A stretch of DNA of 64,000 nt from an uncultured Fibrobacter sp. (lineage in GTDB: Bacteria; Fibrobacterota; Fibrobacteria; Fibrobacterales; Fibrobacteraceae). The notes beneath the pieces were generated by a model that did not search any database, was not told the DNA's origin, and saw only the letters and a list, made by a program, of their open reading frames with translations. The translations under genes were made by a program, and so were the position numbers. The stretch's first letter is position 1; each line of letters starts with the position of its first letter. Shown in pieces: positions 40,095-49,456 of the stretch. The stretch spans positions 34,883 through 98,882 of the forward strand of contig CAMHOW010000003.1 in NCBI GenBank assembly GCA_946186895.1, in the 5' to 3' direction.

Positions 40095-40874
40095 CTACCT
40101 CCACTGGGCTTCGAAAGAGGCTATGATTCCAAGAAGGTCGTTCCTTGAACGGCCTTTTGGATTTGTATCGGCATCACGGGTAAATGACATTTTTCTGTAG
40201 AGCGTAACAAGATGGACCAATTCCTGATCGGTCATAGTCTCTAGATTATACGGTTTCTCTCCCCACAAAAGATTCTTCAGTTCCAGAAGGGATGTTTTAA
40301 CGGTAAAAGGTTTCTTTTGTGTAGGCGTTTTATCGCGTTCATACGATAACAACCGGTGCATGGCATGTTCGAACAACATTCCTGACTTTCTTGAAGGGAC
40401 CGTACTATTGCTGGTTCGTATGATATTCATGAACTTAAGCCAGGCGCTATCAAAATCATACAAACGTTCAGCCCACATAATTTCTTCGTTGCAATTGGGA
40501 CAATACAAAAAACGAGTCGGCGACAAGGAAAATGGCCGAGGATAAAAGGGCATAAAATAAGCCTCGCCATGGCAATGCGGGCAGGTTTGCCTGAAACTTG
40601 GGGACCTCCAGGCACGGACAAATCCACCTAGCATAGGCTTTTCAAAGACATCGCCCTCATCAAAGCAAGAGCCGCCAAACTTCATGAAATCTATCGAAAC
40701 CTTGTAAAGCCCTGGATTCTTGCGAAAAAGATCCCAATTCCGCATGATTAGGGGAAAGCTTTCATAGAAAAGCTTGGTGCGTCGCTTATTGCGCTTTTTA
40801 AGGAGAGCGTCTATCTGGACCTGTTCCTCTTCGAATTCCTTTTCCTGGTCGCTAGTGATGTCGATTGCTTGCAT
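40095..40874 (-). CDS. Unknown protein with zinc-ribbon-like cysteines
   Basis: 259 residues, no signal peptide, no membrane segments. The N terminus is a charged helix (EKEFEEEQVQIDALLKKRNK). Two Cys pairs, CPHCHGEAYF and YCPNCNEEI, about 30 residues apart, form a probable zinc ribbon. The C-terminal half is helical and basic. I do not recognise the family. It converges on rho with 2 bases between the stops and is transcribed from a promoter in the 132-base gap shared with proC. Confidence 0.7.
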   Translation of the reverse strand: MQAIDITSDQEKEFEEEQVQIDALLKKRNKRRTKLFYESFPLIMRNWDLFRKNPGLYKVSIDFMKFGGSCFDEGDVFEKPMLGGFVRAWRSPSFRQTCPHCHGEAYFMPFYPRPFSLSPTRFLYCPNCNEEIMWAERLYDFDSAWLKFMNIIRTSNSTVPSRKSGMLFEHAMHRLLSYERDKTPTQKKPFTVKTSLLELKNLLWGEKPYNLETMTDQELVHLVTLYRKMSFTRDADTNPKGRSRNDLLGIIASFEAQWR

Positions 40875-41006
40875 AGCTTCTACTTTTTTGAAGGGTAGCT
40901 CTTTTATATATCGCCTTATGTGCGGAAAAAGTCAAAAAAAATCTTCAAAAAAAACCGTTCACCCCTATTTTTATTAAATTCTTCACAAAAAAAACGGAAT
41001 ACTACC

Positions 41007-41810
41007 ATGAACAAGAAAATCTTTTTCGTCGGAACGGGCAACATGGGAGGCGCCATCCTCCGCGGGCTCCTTTCCGCTGGCACCGCCGCAAGTGAAATTT
41101 CTTTTTTGGAGCCTAACGACAAGGCGGCCGAAGCCTATACCGCTCTCGGCTGCGTCCGTAAGGCAAACTTCGCCGATGGCGTGGCCGCCGCAGACGTGAC
41201 CTTCCTGTGCGTAAAGCCCCAGATATTCAAGCTGGTCGCCAAGGAATGGGAATCGGCCATGCAGTCCCAGAAATCTGAGAAGGCCTTCATCAGCATTATG
41301 GCCGGCGTCAAGCGTGAATCCTTGCTTGCCGTTCTTGGCAGCAAGAGCCAGGTGCTCCGCGTTATGCCGAACTTGCCGCTCACCGTAGGTAAGGGCACGG
41401 TGGCACTTGCCACCGACGGCGTCACCGAAGACACCCTGAAGACCGCCGAAGAAATTTTCAACACCATCGGAGTCACCTGCCGCGTCACCGAAAGCTTGAT
41501 GGACGCCGTCACCGGACTTTCCGGTAGTGCCCCCGCCTACGTCTTCGAATTCATCGAAGGCCTTACCCGCGGCGGCGTAAAAGCGGGCCTCACCCGCGAC
41601 GTAGCGCTGAAGCTTACCCTCGGTACCATCGAAGGCGCCGTAGAACTGGTCAAGCAGTCCGGCAAAAGCCCCAGCGACCTGTGCGCCATGGTCTGCTCTC
41701 CGGGCGGTACCACCATCGCAGGCATCGACGCCCTCGAAGATGGAGCCTTCCGCAGCACTCTCATCAAGGCCGTAGAAGCAGGCACCAAGAGAAGTAAGGA
41801 ACTGGGATAG
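41007..41810 (+). CDS. proC: Pyrroline-5-carboxylate reductase
   Basis: 267 residues from the ATG at 41007, giving MNKKIFFVGTGNMGGAILRG with the Rossmann glycine motif. Conserved downstream parts are VMPNLPLTVGKG and AVTGLSGSAPAYVFEFIEG, then the C-terminal VCSPGGTTIAG. It reduces pyrroline-5-carboxylate to proline with NAD(P)H in the cytoplasm. The sigma-54 activator gene starts 1 base after its stop. Confidence 0.97.
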   Translation: MNKKIFFVGTGNMGGAILRGLLSAGTAASEISFLEPNDKAAEAYTALGCVRKANFADGVAAADVTFLCVKPQIFKLVAKEWESAMQSQKSEKAFISIMAGVKRESLLAVLGSKSQVLRVMPNLPLTVGKGTVALATDGVTEDTLKTAEEIFNTIGVTCRVTESLMDAVTGLSGSAPAYVFEFIEGLTRGGVKAGLTRDVALKLTLGTIEGAVELVKQSGKSPSDLCAMVCSPGGTTIAGIDALEDGAFRSTLIKAVEAGTKRSKELG

Positions 41811-41811
41811 T

Positions 41812-43122
41812 TTGTCCTCCATCCAGCTATTCTCCCACGAAACCGACACATCCGCCTTTATCCAGGATGTGCTTTCTTCCGTGAACTACGAGCTGGAAAC
41901 CTTTACTACCTGGAGTAAGGCCGACCAGGTTACCTCTCCCATCATCGTCTGGGACCTGGATTCCTTTGTCCAGTGTAATGTAGAGGCCCTGACGGCCATC
42001 CGTCTTGAAAGACCGAACACAATGATCCTCGTCTATGCCGAGGATCCCGAAAAGTTCATCTCCATCCCCAACAACCTCTACGACATTATCTTGTCGGTAG
42101 AGTCCCTGAAACTCCACCTGATGAGCAAAATCCTCCGGCTGAAGGATATCTACAGCGCCAAGATGATTTTCAGGGAACGCATGAGCCACCTGGTTGGAAA
42201 AAGCCCAGCCATGGACGCCTTGCGCAAGACGGTAGAACGGACCATTCTCCATTCGGGACCGGTCCTTATCCAGGGGGAATCTGGCGTAGGCAAGGATCTT
42301 GTAGCCAGAGCCATCGCCTGCATGTACGAACGGTTTGTAACCGTAAACTGCAGTGCCATTCCCGACGCCCTTTTTGAAAGCGAACTTTTCGGACACACCC
42401 GCGGAGCCTTTACCGGCGCCCAGAACGAACGTATCGGACTATTCGAAGAAGCTAATGGCGGCGCCATCTTTTTAGACGAAATCGGCGACATGCCGCTACA
42501 TGCCCAGGTAAAACTTTTGCGAGTCATCCAGAACCGAGAAATCCGGCCCATCGGCGCCAACAAAACCCGCCATGTGGATGTGCGCATCATTGCCGCCACC
42601 AACCGGGACCTAAGCGAAGAAATCCGCAAGGGCCGTTTCCGCGAAGACCTATACTACCGCCTGAACGTGATCCCCATCCAGATTCTCCCCCTGCGGAGCC
42701 GCAAAGAAGACATTGAGGACCTAGCAAACTATTTTATCAAGCAGTACGCTCCCCAGGGCGAAAACTTCATCATGTCGCCGGAAGCCCTAAAAAAGCTACA
42801 GGCACACCAATGGCCGGGCAACATCCGCGAACTAGAAAACGTTATCCAGCGGGCGCTTTGTTTTGCAAACCCGGGATTCCTGAAACCCGAGGACCTTCAA
42901 ATCGACGAAGGTCTTTACCAGGAAAAATCTCCTTCGGGTGCCGCCTTCTGCAACACCTACGATGAATTCCGGGAATACCTGCTGGAACAGGAGCGTCAGT
43001 TCCTGACCAACGCCATCGCCAAGAACGGCGGCTCAGTAAGCCTCACGGCAGAGCGCCTGGGCATGCTCCGCACAGCCCTCTACAACCGGCTGAACAGATT
43101 AGGCGTAAAAAACAAAGGCTAA
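41812..43122 (+). CDS. Sigma-54-dependent activator with degenerate receiver domain
   Basis: 436 residues. N-terminal ~115 residues look like a response-regulator receiver (IIVWDLDSF aligns with the phosphoacceptor strand), but the usual acidic pair reads SHETD and the conserved Lys is not found, so normal phosphorylation is doubtful. The AAA+ domain (about 125-365) has GESGVGKD, GAFTGA for sigma-54 contact, and FLDEIGDMPL. The C-terminal Fis-type helix-turn-helix is GSVSLTAERLGMLRTALYNR. The start is TTG at 41812, directly after the proC stop, implying coupling. Targets unknown. Confidence 0.9.
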   Translation: MSSIQLFSHETDTSAFIQDVLSSVNYELETFTTWSKADQVTSPIIVWDLDSFVQCNVEALTAIRLERPNTMILVYAEDPEKFISIPNNLYDIILSVESLKLHLMSKILRLKDIYSAKMIFRERMSHLVGKSPAMDALRKTVERTILHSGPVLIQGESGVGKDLVARAIACMYERFVTVNCSAIPDALFESELFGHTRGAFTGAQNERIGLFEEANGGAIFLDEIGDMPLHAQVKLLRVIQNREIRPIGANKTRHVDVRIIAATNRDLSEEIRKGRFREDLYYRLNVIPIQILPLRSRKEDIEDLANYFIKQYAPQGENFIMSPEALKKLQAHQWPGNIRELENVIQRALCFANPGFLKPEDLQIDEGLYQEKSPSGAAFCNTYDEFREYLLEQERQFLTNAIAKNGGSVSLTAERLGMLRTALYNRLNRLGVKNKG

Positions 43123-43125
43123 GCT

Positions 43126-44118
43126 TTACTTTAAACCGCGACCGTAGGCGCAGTAAGAGTCTTCTTGCATAAAATCACCGTCGTGGTAATAGGCAGCTCT
43201 CGCGCGACAACCACCACAACGATCATTGAACTTGCACTTGCCACAAGCACCGGCATAGGCCTTGGTACGGAGCTTCTTGAATACCTCTGCATTGGCCCAA
43301 ATTTCATCGAAAGGCGTGTCATGGACATCACCCGCTTCTTCTAGCATATAGGCGCAGGGGCGTACCTTGCCGATGGGACTCACAATGCAATAGTCCAAAC
43401 CTGCGAGACACCCACGACTGTAACGAGTCTTGATATCCAGCTGGTCGGCAATACGCAAGAACTGAGGTGCGCAGGTGGGCTTTACAGGAATGCCCAGCGT
43501 GCGGCTCTTTTCCATAATCTTGCGGAGAAGCCCTTCATATTCGGCGACGCGAAGGGCGTGATCTTCTATTTCCTTGCCACGACCCACAGGAATCAAGAAG
43601 AATATCTGGTGGTTTACGGCACCGATTTCCTTGACCCAGTCCATAATGTCCAGGATTTCGCCCTGGTTCCAGTCCATGATGGTGGTGTGAATCTGGAACG
43701 GGAGCCCTGCGGCCTTACAATTCTCGATTCCCGCCATGGTAAGCTCGAAAGCGTTGGGAAGCCCGCGAAAATCGTTGTGGCGTTTCGGGTCAATGCTGTC
43801 AACGCTGATGCCCATAGCCATAGCGCCAGCCGCCTTCAGCTTAAAAGCCAAATCGTGGGTAATGAGCGTACCGTTAGTTCCAAAAACCGGACGGAGTCCC
43901 TTACTTGCGGCATGGGTTACCAGCTCCACAATATCTGGGCGGGTCATAGGCTCGCCACCGCTGAAAATCATGATCTTGAATCCCGCCTTGGCGATCTCGT
44001 CAATGAGTTTCAAGGCTTCGGCCGTGGTAAGTTCAGCAGCCTTATTCTCGCCCGCGTCCTGATAGCAGTGCTTGCAGGTTAGGTTACACTTGTTGGTGGT
44101 CATCCAAGATACAATCAT
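43126..44118 (-). CDS. ahbD: Radical SAM heme synthase, AhbD-like
   Basis: 330 residues from the ATG at 44118 (AAAGGA 8 bases upstream; a TTG lies one codon earlier). It has the radical SAM motif KCNLTCKHCYQ, FSGGEPMTRP, and the AhbD-type C terminus: RGCLAGLDYCIVSPIGKVRP followed by CGKCKFNDRCGGCRARA and DSYCAYG, which bind auxiliary iron-sulfur clusters. AhbD decarboxylates Fe-coproporphyrin III to heme b in the oxygen-independent siroheme route. An AhbC/NirJ-like partner lies at 6,809-7,978. Other radical SAM/SPASM enzymes share this layout, so the assignment rests on the overall pattern. Confidence 0.75.
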   Translation of the reverse strand: MIVSWMTTNKCNLTCKHCYQDAGENKAAELTTAEALKLIDEIAKAGFKIMIFSGGEPMTRPDIVELVTHAASKGLRPVFGTNGTLITHDLAFKLKAAGAMAMGISVDSIDPKRHNDFRGLPNAFELTMAGIENCKAAGLPFQIHTTIMDWNQGEILDIMDWVKEIGAVNHQIFFLIPVGRGKEIEDHALRVAEYEGLLRKIMEKSRTLGIPVKPTCAPQFLRIADQLDIKTRYSRGCLAGLDYCIVSPIGKVRPCAYMLEEAGDVHDTPFDEIWANAEVFKKLRTKAYAGACGKCKFNDRCGGCRARAAYYHDGDFMQEDSYCAYGRGLK

Positions 44119-44179
44119 CAAACAAATCCTTTCATTCCAAGAATCTCAAGTATAGGAATTTTTAGCCTAGCAGACACGC

Positions 44180-45646
44180 CTAGAACAGCGTCTTCAGGCT
44201 GAATCCAATAATTCCGTCTAAGTAATTCTCGCCGTTTCTTAAGGCATAGTACAGATTAACGCTCCAGTTGCCGCGGTACTGCGTAAAGGCAACGCCGTAA
44301 TCTTGTTCCCGCTTCCAGCCGTGTTCCGGCTCAAAGGCTCGGTAAAGCCCCGGCTGGTAAAACGCCTCGATACTCAGGTTATAACCGTCCTGCCACAAAA
44401 GCGAGAGTTCCGAGAACCCGTAGGCCCGGCTCCGCATAAACCGGTACCCCATACCTTTGAAGCTGTCCATACCGCCCAGCGCAAAGTAGTCGGAACGTTT
44501 TAGATCCACGTCCGTGGGGAATATCCCACCGGCAGCTCCCGTAAAGCGGGTAATGAAATTCCCGAACAGCGGGTAATAAGAGAGCACCTTCCCGTGACTT
44601 TCCAGGTAATTGTCCAGAGAATCAGGCCGATCCATTTTCCAGGTAGCAGAACCCTGCAGCTTGAGGCCCCGTCTCGGAAGCACGAACCTGTCTAGAGACA
44701 CGTACGACAATTCAAAGGTGGAATGCTTATCGTCTTCGCTCATGCCAAAGAAAATTCCGATGGTCCAGTCAAAGCCGATATCTCGGGTCACACCAATCTC
44801 ACCCATGGCGACCCGTTCCGTCACATCCTTCATTTTTCCGTCTAGGGAATCCGATTCTACCGAGTAAATTTCCTCATCAAAAAGTCCCCGCAAAACCACA
44901 TTCCAGGGCGAACCGAAAATCCAAGGTTCCTTGTACATGAAATTCAGGTGGCGGGTATTCTCACCTGTAAAGCCTTCCAGTGTCAAATCCCTGGCCGTTC
45001 CAAGAATATTGTACAGCTTTACGTTCACCTGGCCTTCCCACAAATTGTCCTCGCTGGAATAGGTTAAGAGGCCTTCTGCCTCGGAATTGCGGGCCGCCTT
45101 CATGCTGAACGCAGGCACCAGCCTGTTTCTCGCCGGATCCCGGAAAAGCCGTACCGGTGCAGTCTGCTCAAAATACCCAAGACGGGCAAGCTTGCGTTCC
45201 GAGCGTTCCAGGTCTGTCAGGGAAACAGGAGCACCTTCCTCGATGCCGCTGAGCCTACGGAATACATCAGTCTCCGTTCCCGAAGAATCCAGATTCTCGG
45301 CGCCAGCCCAAACGTAACCCGCACCCCGTTTCAGCTCCATTATCAAGACGCCCAGAGAATCCGAGCCCGAAACACCACCCATGCCATAATGCATCTTTCC
45401 TATAACCTGGACGGCGGCAAAGCCCTGGTCTTCGTAATGGCGGGCAAGTCGGGCAGCAGCAACTTTCCAGGCTTCGCAGGGAGATCCTTCTACAAGATTC
45501 AAATGGGCCTCGTCATAGGCAGAATGTTCCCCCATCCAAACCACCTTATGGATACGGCACAAAGACGCCTCCCCCGCAAAGGAAGAAGTTAGCAGAGCCA
45601 ATACAAGTAGCATCAGCACGCTTATTTTACATCTCGCACCACACAT
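44180..45646 (-). CDS. Omp85-family outer-membrane protein (TamA/BamA-like)
   Basis: 488 residues from the ATG at 45646, chosen because GGAG lies 6 bases upstream. A signal peptide (ISVLMLLVLALLTSSFAG) is followed by one or two POTRA-like repeats (about 30-185) and a 16-strand-type barrel. Near the C terminus is FALGGMDSFKGMGYRFMRSR, resembling the G-x-x-S-x-x-GY(R) segment conserved in Omp85 barrels. It is shorter than BamA, closer to TamA or single-POTRA forms. Role: inserting or exporting outer-membrane or surface proteins; the large barrel gene just upstream is a candidate client. Start lies 16 bases after that gene's stop. Confidence 0.8.
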   Translation of the reverse strand: MCGARCKISVLMLLVLALLTSSFAGEASLCRIHKVVWMGEHSAYDEAHLNLVEGSPCEAWKVAAARLARHYEDQGFAAVQVIGKMHYGMGGVSGSDSLGVLIMELKRGAGYVWAGAENLDSSGTETDVFRRLSGIEEGAPVSLTDLERSERKLARLGYFEQTAPVRLFRDPARNRLVPAFSMKAARNSEAEGLLTYSSEDNLWEGQVNVKLYNILGTARDLTLEGFTGENTRHLNFMYKEPWIFGSPWNVVLRGLFDEEIYSVESDSLDGKMKDVTERVAMGEIGVTRDIGFDWTIGIFFGMSEDDKHSTFELSYVSLDRFVLPRRGLKLQGSATWKMDRPDSLDNYLESHGKVLSYYPLFGNFITRFTGAAGGIFPTDVDLKRSDYFALGGMDSFKGMGYRFMRSRAYGFSELSLLWQDGYNLSIEAFYQPGLYRAFEPEHGWKREQDYGVAFTQYRGNWSVNLYYALRNGENYLDGIIGFSLKTLF

Positions 45647-45661
45647 CACACACTCCACACC

Positions 45662-48544
45662 TTAGAAATACGCCCTCGCTTCGGTGGTGAACTTCTGGAA
45701 AATATTCTCCTCGGCATCGCCGAACCTAAGCACATAACGGAGTCCACAAGAAATAAAGTCATTCACATCCACAGAAATAGAAGATTCCAGTCGATAGGTA
45801 CGCCCATCGCTGTAGCCGTCCATCATCTGGTAGGGAATCAGATCATCGCCACTTTCCATCTGGATTACTGAAAACTGAACAAAACCGTCCACCATATCTC
45901 TGCGATTATAGCCCAAACGCAAGGAACCTTCCCACAGGTAAGCATCGAAGGAATAGTCCATGTCGTCTTCGCCTTCGCCAGTGCGATAACGGCCTCCGGG
46001 CTGTACAAAGAACCCGTTCCAGAAATCATAACGATAACGGCCAGAAATGTCACGGGTATCCCAGTCCAGAATTTGCAAGGCTTTCAGTTCCACATCTTCC
46101 AGAAGCAAGGTCGCCCCTATAAAGTGGGCATCATTCATCTGGAAACCCGCATCTAGCAGATGATGGAAGCGCGTTTCAAAATAACTGATGGAACTGAGCT
46201 TCTTGTCGTAATCGGCGCCAGGCTTGTAGGTAAAGGTAATCCCCCGCGGGTGTGCCCAGGTTCCCCGAAGCTCGTAGCTCACCGTTCCCGAAGAAATGTT
46301 CCGCAACTGCGAAGGCGTGGCCGGCGGGAAATAGATTCTCTTACCGGTAGTGTCTTCGCCTACCCCATCAAAGGTTCCGCCCAAAGAAATGTCCCGCAAA
46401 ATTCCACGCCGAATTCCAAGAGACACGCCGGGACTCCAATCTATATCCATCCGAAACGCCGCATTGGAAGCTAGAATCGCTCCAAGTGAATCGTTACGAC
46501 CCATACCCTCGTAAACAAAATCGCCGTTATCCACCCCTTCGATAAAGGCCCCGGTCAAGCTGTCGTAACGGACGTCACCCGTGCCCTTGGCTACCGCCTT
46601 GTAAATGGGCGTGTAAGTCTGTTCTTCCGTAAGGCCTAGCTTGTAATCAACGCTTGTCAAAAGGCCTATATCGTCGTGACCAAATGTTCCTCGGAAATCC
46701 CCGACCCAACTATTCTCGGCACTACGGCCGTTCTCACTGCGACGTTCGTATTGCAAAAAGTGATCCAGTTGAGCATAACGGCTTTGCCAGTTTGCGCTCT
46801 GGATCCAGGCCACAGATTGTAAAGTATCCTGCCAATCGTGACCGAAGCTATCGCCCTTGCGGCGGGCGGCCTTCGTCTCAGCGCCCTCGCTCACGTTCCA
46901 GGAGTCCCCCACCATCAAAAGTCCCGCACCGGTCTTTCCGTAGGCCACCTGGTTTTCTGTTCCCACAGAATCCGACTCCGTGTAGCGGAAATCAAAATTT
47001 CCAAAGGGGCGCCACATCCCCTTCAAGAATTCGGAGTTTCCCAAAAGCTGATAACGTTCCCGCTCCTGTTTCTGGAAACTTTCGACTCGGGCAAGTCCCA
47101 CGTCACTTTTCACATAGTTGAACTTATGGACAAGACTTACTTTCGCACGGGAAGAATTCCATTCTTCCTTTTCCCCCTGCCTGTATCCCCAAGCGCTATG
47201 GATAAACCAACCTGTCGCTAGCCTAAGCCGCATACCAAATTCATCATGGCGCAAGTCGCCACCTTCGAGAGCAGCGCTATCCAAATCCCACTCGTCCAAA
47301 AGCCTAAAACTATCCCAATCCTTATCCGACCCCTGAAAATCCGTTATGCCGAATTCTTCCTGAATGTAATTCCCGTATACCGAAAAGGCCAGCGGAAACT
47401 TCTTCATATTCTCCGACGAATCAGAAGTCACATACCATCGGTAGCCGTAACCTTCAGGCCCATCCACCTGTTTCGACAAGGTGTTGGAATCCCGCCTGCT
47501 AATGGCCATTTCCAAGTCCGCATAAAATCGATGGTCTCCCTGAAAGCGAAGCCGTGCGCCGGCGCGGTCCGTCCTTTCGGGCCTGCGAAGCACACCAAGG
47601 GAATCATCTCGAACAAATTCACTTCCATCGTCATGCTTCAGCATCCGGTAGTCATCATCGGTCCAAAGACCACGTTTCATGCGGTCGCGATCATTTTCCA
47701 AGCGGAAGCCTGACACATCCAAGTACAAGTTCGGATGCCTGTAGGCCCCATGAGCTGCATACATGTTGTAAATGTTATCATCGTTATAGGCATCATACTC
47801 CACACGAATCTCGTCGTCAGGACCGGGATTCCGGCGGCCCTTGAAATTCAGCAGGCCACCCGCATAGTTCACCTCGTAATCTATACCAGCGGTAAGCAAG
47901 TTCCCGTTCAAGAATACCCGTTCGGACCCTGGCACCACCGAAAGGTAACTTCCGTCATCACTGATGGAGTAACCCTCCCGTTGGCCGCTCACGCCGTTCA
48001 TTACACGGACTATACGGTTCGTCTCGTCTGTACCCGCTACTCCACGAACTTCGGTATAGCCACCACGCAGGCCTACCATGGCGCCCAGGCTTGCGCGCTC
48101 CAAGCCAAACAGTCCCATGTTATAGTCCCGCCAAACCAGATCGCCCAAGTGCACCATCCAATGCTTTGACTCTGCACGAAAATAAATCTGGTCCACTTCC
48201 TGCAAGGTGGCCGTAGTCTGATCTCCGGCACGGCGGTCTACATCAGAAAGCAGAGCATCAATATATACGCTGTCCCCTACAAAGCCCTGTATAGAAAGAC
48301 GCAGTTCCTGATCCACCTGGGTACCGCCATCGCCCACCGTCACCTGCATAGTCTTGTAGCCATGGGTCGAAAGGCTAGACGCCTTCATAGCATCGTCACG
48401 GGAGCCGTCTTCCAGCACTCGCAAATCGTTACTATGTACAAGATAATCAGGATTCCACACGGGAATGGAATCCATGTTCAAGGCAAAGGCCCGACTGCAC
48501 AAAAGCATCCCCCAAAACACTTTCAGCCAAGTGCCTTTGCGCAT
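45662..48544 (-). CDS. Large outer-membrane beta-barrel protein of unknown function
   Basis: 960 residues with a signal peptide (VFWGMLLCSRAFA). About 60-270 is a globular region with SVVPGSERVFLNGNLL and FKGRRNPGPDDEIRVEYDAY, a segment resembling beta-domains found in large surface barrels of SprA-like and Chlorobi/Calditrichaeota proteins. About 300-960 is a long run of alternating aromatic strands ending in Phe (TTEARAYF), suggesting a large barrel. It sits directly upstream of the Omp85-like gene and downstream of the MglA/MglB/DUF2914 set, on the same strand with short gaps. No precise family recognised. Confidence 0.75.
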   Translation of the reverse strand: MRKGTWLKVFWGMLLCSRAFALNMDSIPVWNPDYLVHSNDLRVLEDGSRDDAMKASSLSTHGYKTMQVTVGDGGTQVDQELRLSIQGFVGDSVYIDALLSDVDRRAGDQTTATLQEVDQIYFRAESKHWMVHLGDLVWRDYNMGLFGLERASLGAMVGLRGGYTEVRGVAGTDETNRIVRVMNGVSGQREGYSISDDGSYLSVVPGSERVFLNGNLLTAGIDYEVNYAGGLLNFKGRRNPGPDDEIRVEYDAYNDDNIYNMYAAHGAYRHPNLYLDVSGFRLENDRDRMKRGLWTDDDYRMLKHDDGSEFVRDDSLGVLRRPERTDRAGARLRFQGDHRFYADLEMAISRRDSNTLSKQVDGPEGYGYRWYVTSDSSENMKKFPLAFSVYGNYIQEEFGITDFQGSDKDWDSFRLLDEWDLDSAALEGGDLRHDEFGMRLRLATGWFIHSAWGYRQGEKEEWNSSRAKVSLVHKFNYVKSDVGLARVESFQKQERERYQLLGNSEFLKGMWRPFGNFDFRYTESDSVGTENQVAYGKTGAGLLMVGDSWNVSEGAETKAARRKGDSFGHDWQDTLQSVAWIQSANWQSRYAQLDHFLQYERRSENGRSAENSWVGDFRGTFGHDDIGLLTSVDYKLGLTEEQTYTPIYKAVAKGTGDVRYDSLTGAFIEGVDNGDFVYEGMGRNDSLGAILASNAAFRMDIDWSPGVSLGIRRGILRDISLGGTFDGVGEDTTGKRIYFPPATPSQLRNISSGTVSYELRGTWAHPRGITFTYKPGADYDKKLSSISYFETRFHHLLDAGFQMNDAHFIGATLLLEDVELKALQILDWDTRDISGRYRYDFWNGFFVQPGGRYRTGEGEDDMDYSFDAYLWEGSLRLGYNRRDMVDGFVQFSVIQMESGDDLIPYQMMDGYSDGRTYRLESSISVDVNDFISCGLRYVLRFGDAEENIFQKFTTEARAYF

Positions 48545-48549
48545 GGGAG

Positions 48550-49017
48550 CTACCTACTTGTTGAATCTATCACGAACTGCCGACTGTACAGGAGCTTGCG
48601 GCCTAGAATCAAGTCTACGCTCCACTCGCCGGGTTTCAGCATCTTAGGCGATATTTCCGTAATGCAGGCCTCAGAATCTTTTTTCTGATTACAAGGCAAG
48701 ACCTGCACCGTATCCATACCGTAATACCACACGTGCTTCAGGGTATCAGTCCTGTTTTTTAAAGCCGATGATATCGTTGTGTAAAAATAGAGGCGGGAAC
48801 CTTCCTCGAAAATGGAATCTGCACCGAAGGGAGTCTCCTTGACGATATGCCGGCACACCGTCCCTTGCGCCAAAGAAAGTTCCGTGTTTCCCGCATCTTT
48901 GATGGAATCGTCTGTAGAAAGGTAGGCAACTGTGCGGTGCACCAAGAATGCAAGCAACACCACAGCCAAGATGACCGTCGTCTTTCGGATATTGCGCAGT
49001 GGCGGAATTCCTGCCAC
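48550..49017 (-). CDS. DUF2914 domain membrane-anchored protein
   Basis: 155 residues from GTG at 49017. One N-terminal membrane helix (TTVILAVVLLAFLVH) is followed by a DUF2914-type domain: AQGTVCRHIVKETPFG, KHVWYYGMDTVQVLP, and a C-terminal beta region with LKPGEWSVDLILG. DUF2914 is a small extracytoplasmic beta domain of unknown role. It lies 11 bases after mglB and 5 bases before the large barrel gene, in an apparent operon. Confidence 0.75.
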   Translation of the reverse strand: MAGIPPLRNIRKTTVILAVVLLAFLVHRTVAYLSTDDSIKDAGNTELSLAQGTVCRHIVKETPFGADSIFEEGSRLYFYTTISSALKNRTDTLKHVWYYGMDTVQVLPCNQKKDSEACITEISPKMLKPGEWSVDLILGRKLLYSRQFVIDSTSR

Positions 49018-49028
49018 AAAAGCCTCGA

Positions 49029-49445
49029 TTAGATAAGCTTACTGGTGTTCTGGGTAAAGGCGGGAACCGCATCTACCAGTTTTTCCACCAGCAGGCGGTT
49101 GAAGTCGTCGATGCGATTAGGCAGTCTAGAACCCGGGAAAATCTGTACCAAGAGCAGAGCCTGGTCTACAGGAGAAATATAGACGGAGCGATTTTCGCCG
49201 GAATAAGACACCGACTGGAAATTCTCGCCACCCAGCATGTTCCCCACCTGGCGGGCAGAGTCAAAAGAAGCAGTGCTCAGCACGGCAAGAGGAGTGGGGT
49301 CGATACCCAAGGAGCCCACTTCGGCGATAATAGAACCGTCGCGGTGGCAAAGGACAATGTATTCGGCCTTGACGCTAGCCTGGTATGCTTCCATCAAGCG
49401 ACGGACCTTGCCCACGTCATCGGAATAAATCGCAAAATCGCTCAT
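49029..49445 (-). CDS. mglB: Roadblock/LC7 domain protein, MglB-like GTPase regulator
   Basis: 138 residues comprising one Roadblock/LC7 fold (YIVLCHRDGSIIAEVGSLGI, then SVYISPVDQALLLVQIF). MglB proteins dimerise and act as GTPase-activating partners of MglA in cell polarity and gliding. The cognate GTPase is encoded immediately upstream (11-base gap). GAGGAGT lies 7 bases before the ATG. Confidence 0.88.
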   Translation of the reverse strand: MSDFAIYSDDVGKVRRLMEAYQASVKAEYIVLCHRDGSIIAEVGSLGIDPTPLAVLSTASFDSARQVGNMLGGENFQSVSYSGENRSVYISPVDQALLLVQIFPGSRLPNRIDDFNRLLVEKLVDAVPAFTQNTSKLI

Positions 49446-49456
49446 AAAACACTCCT

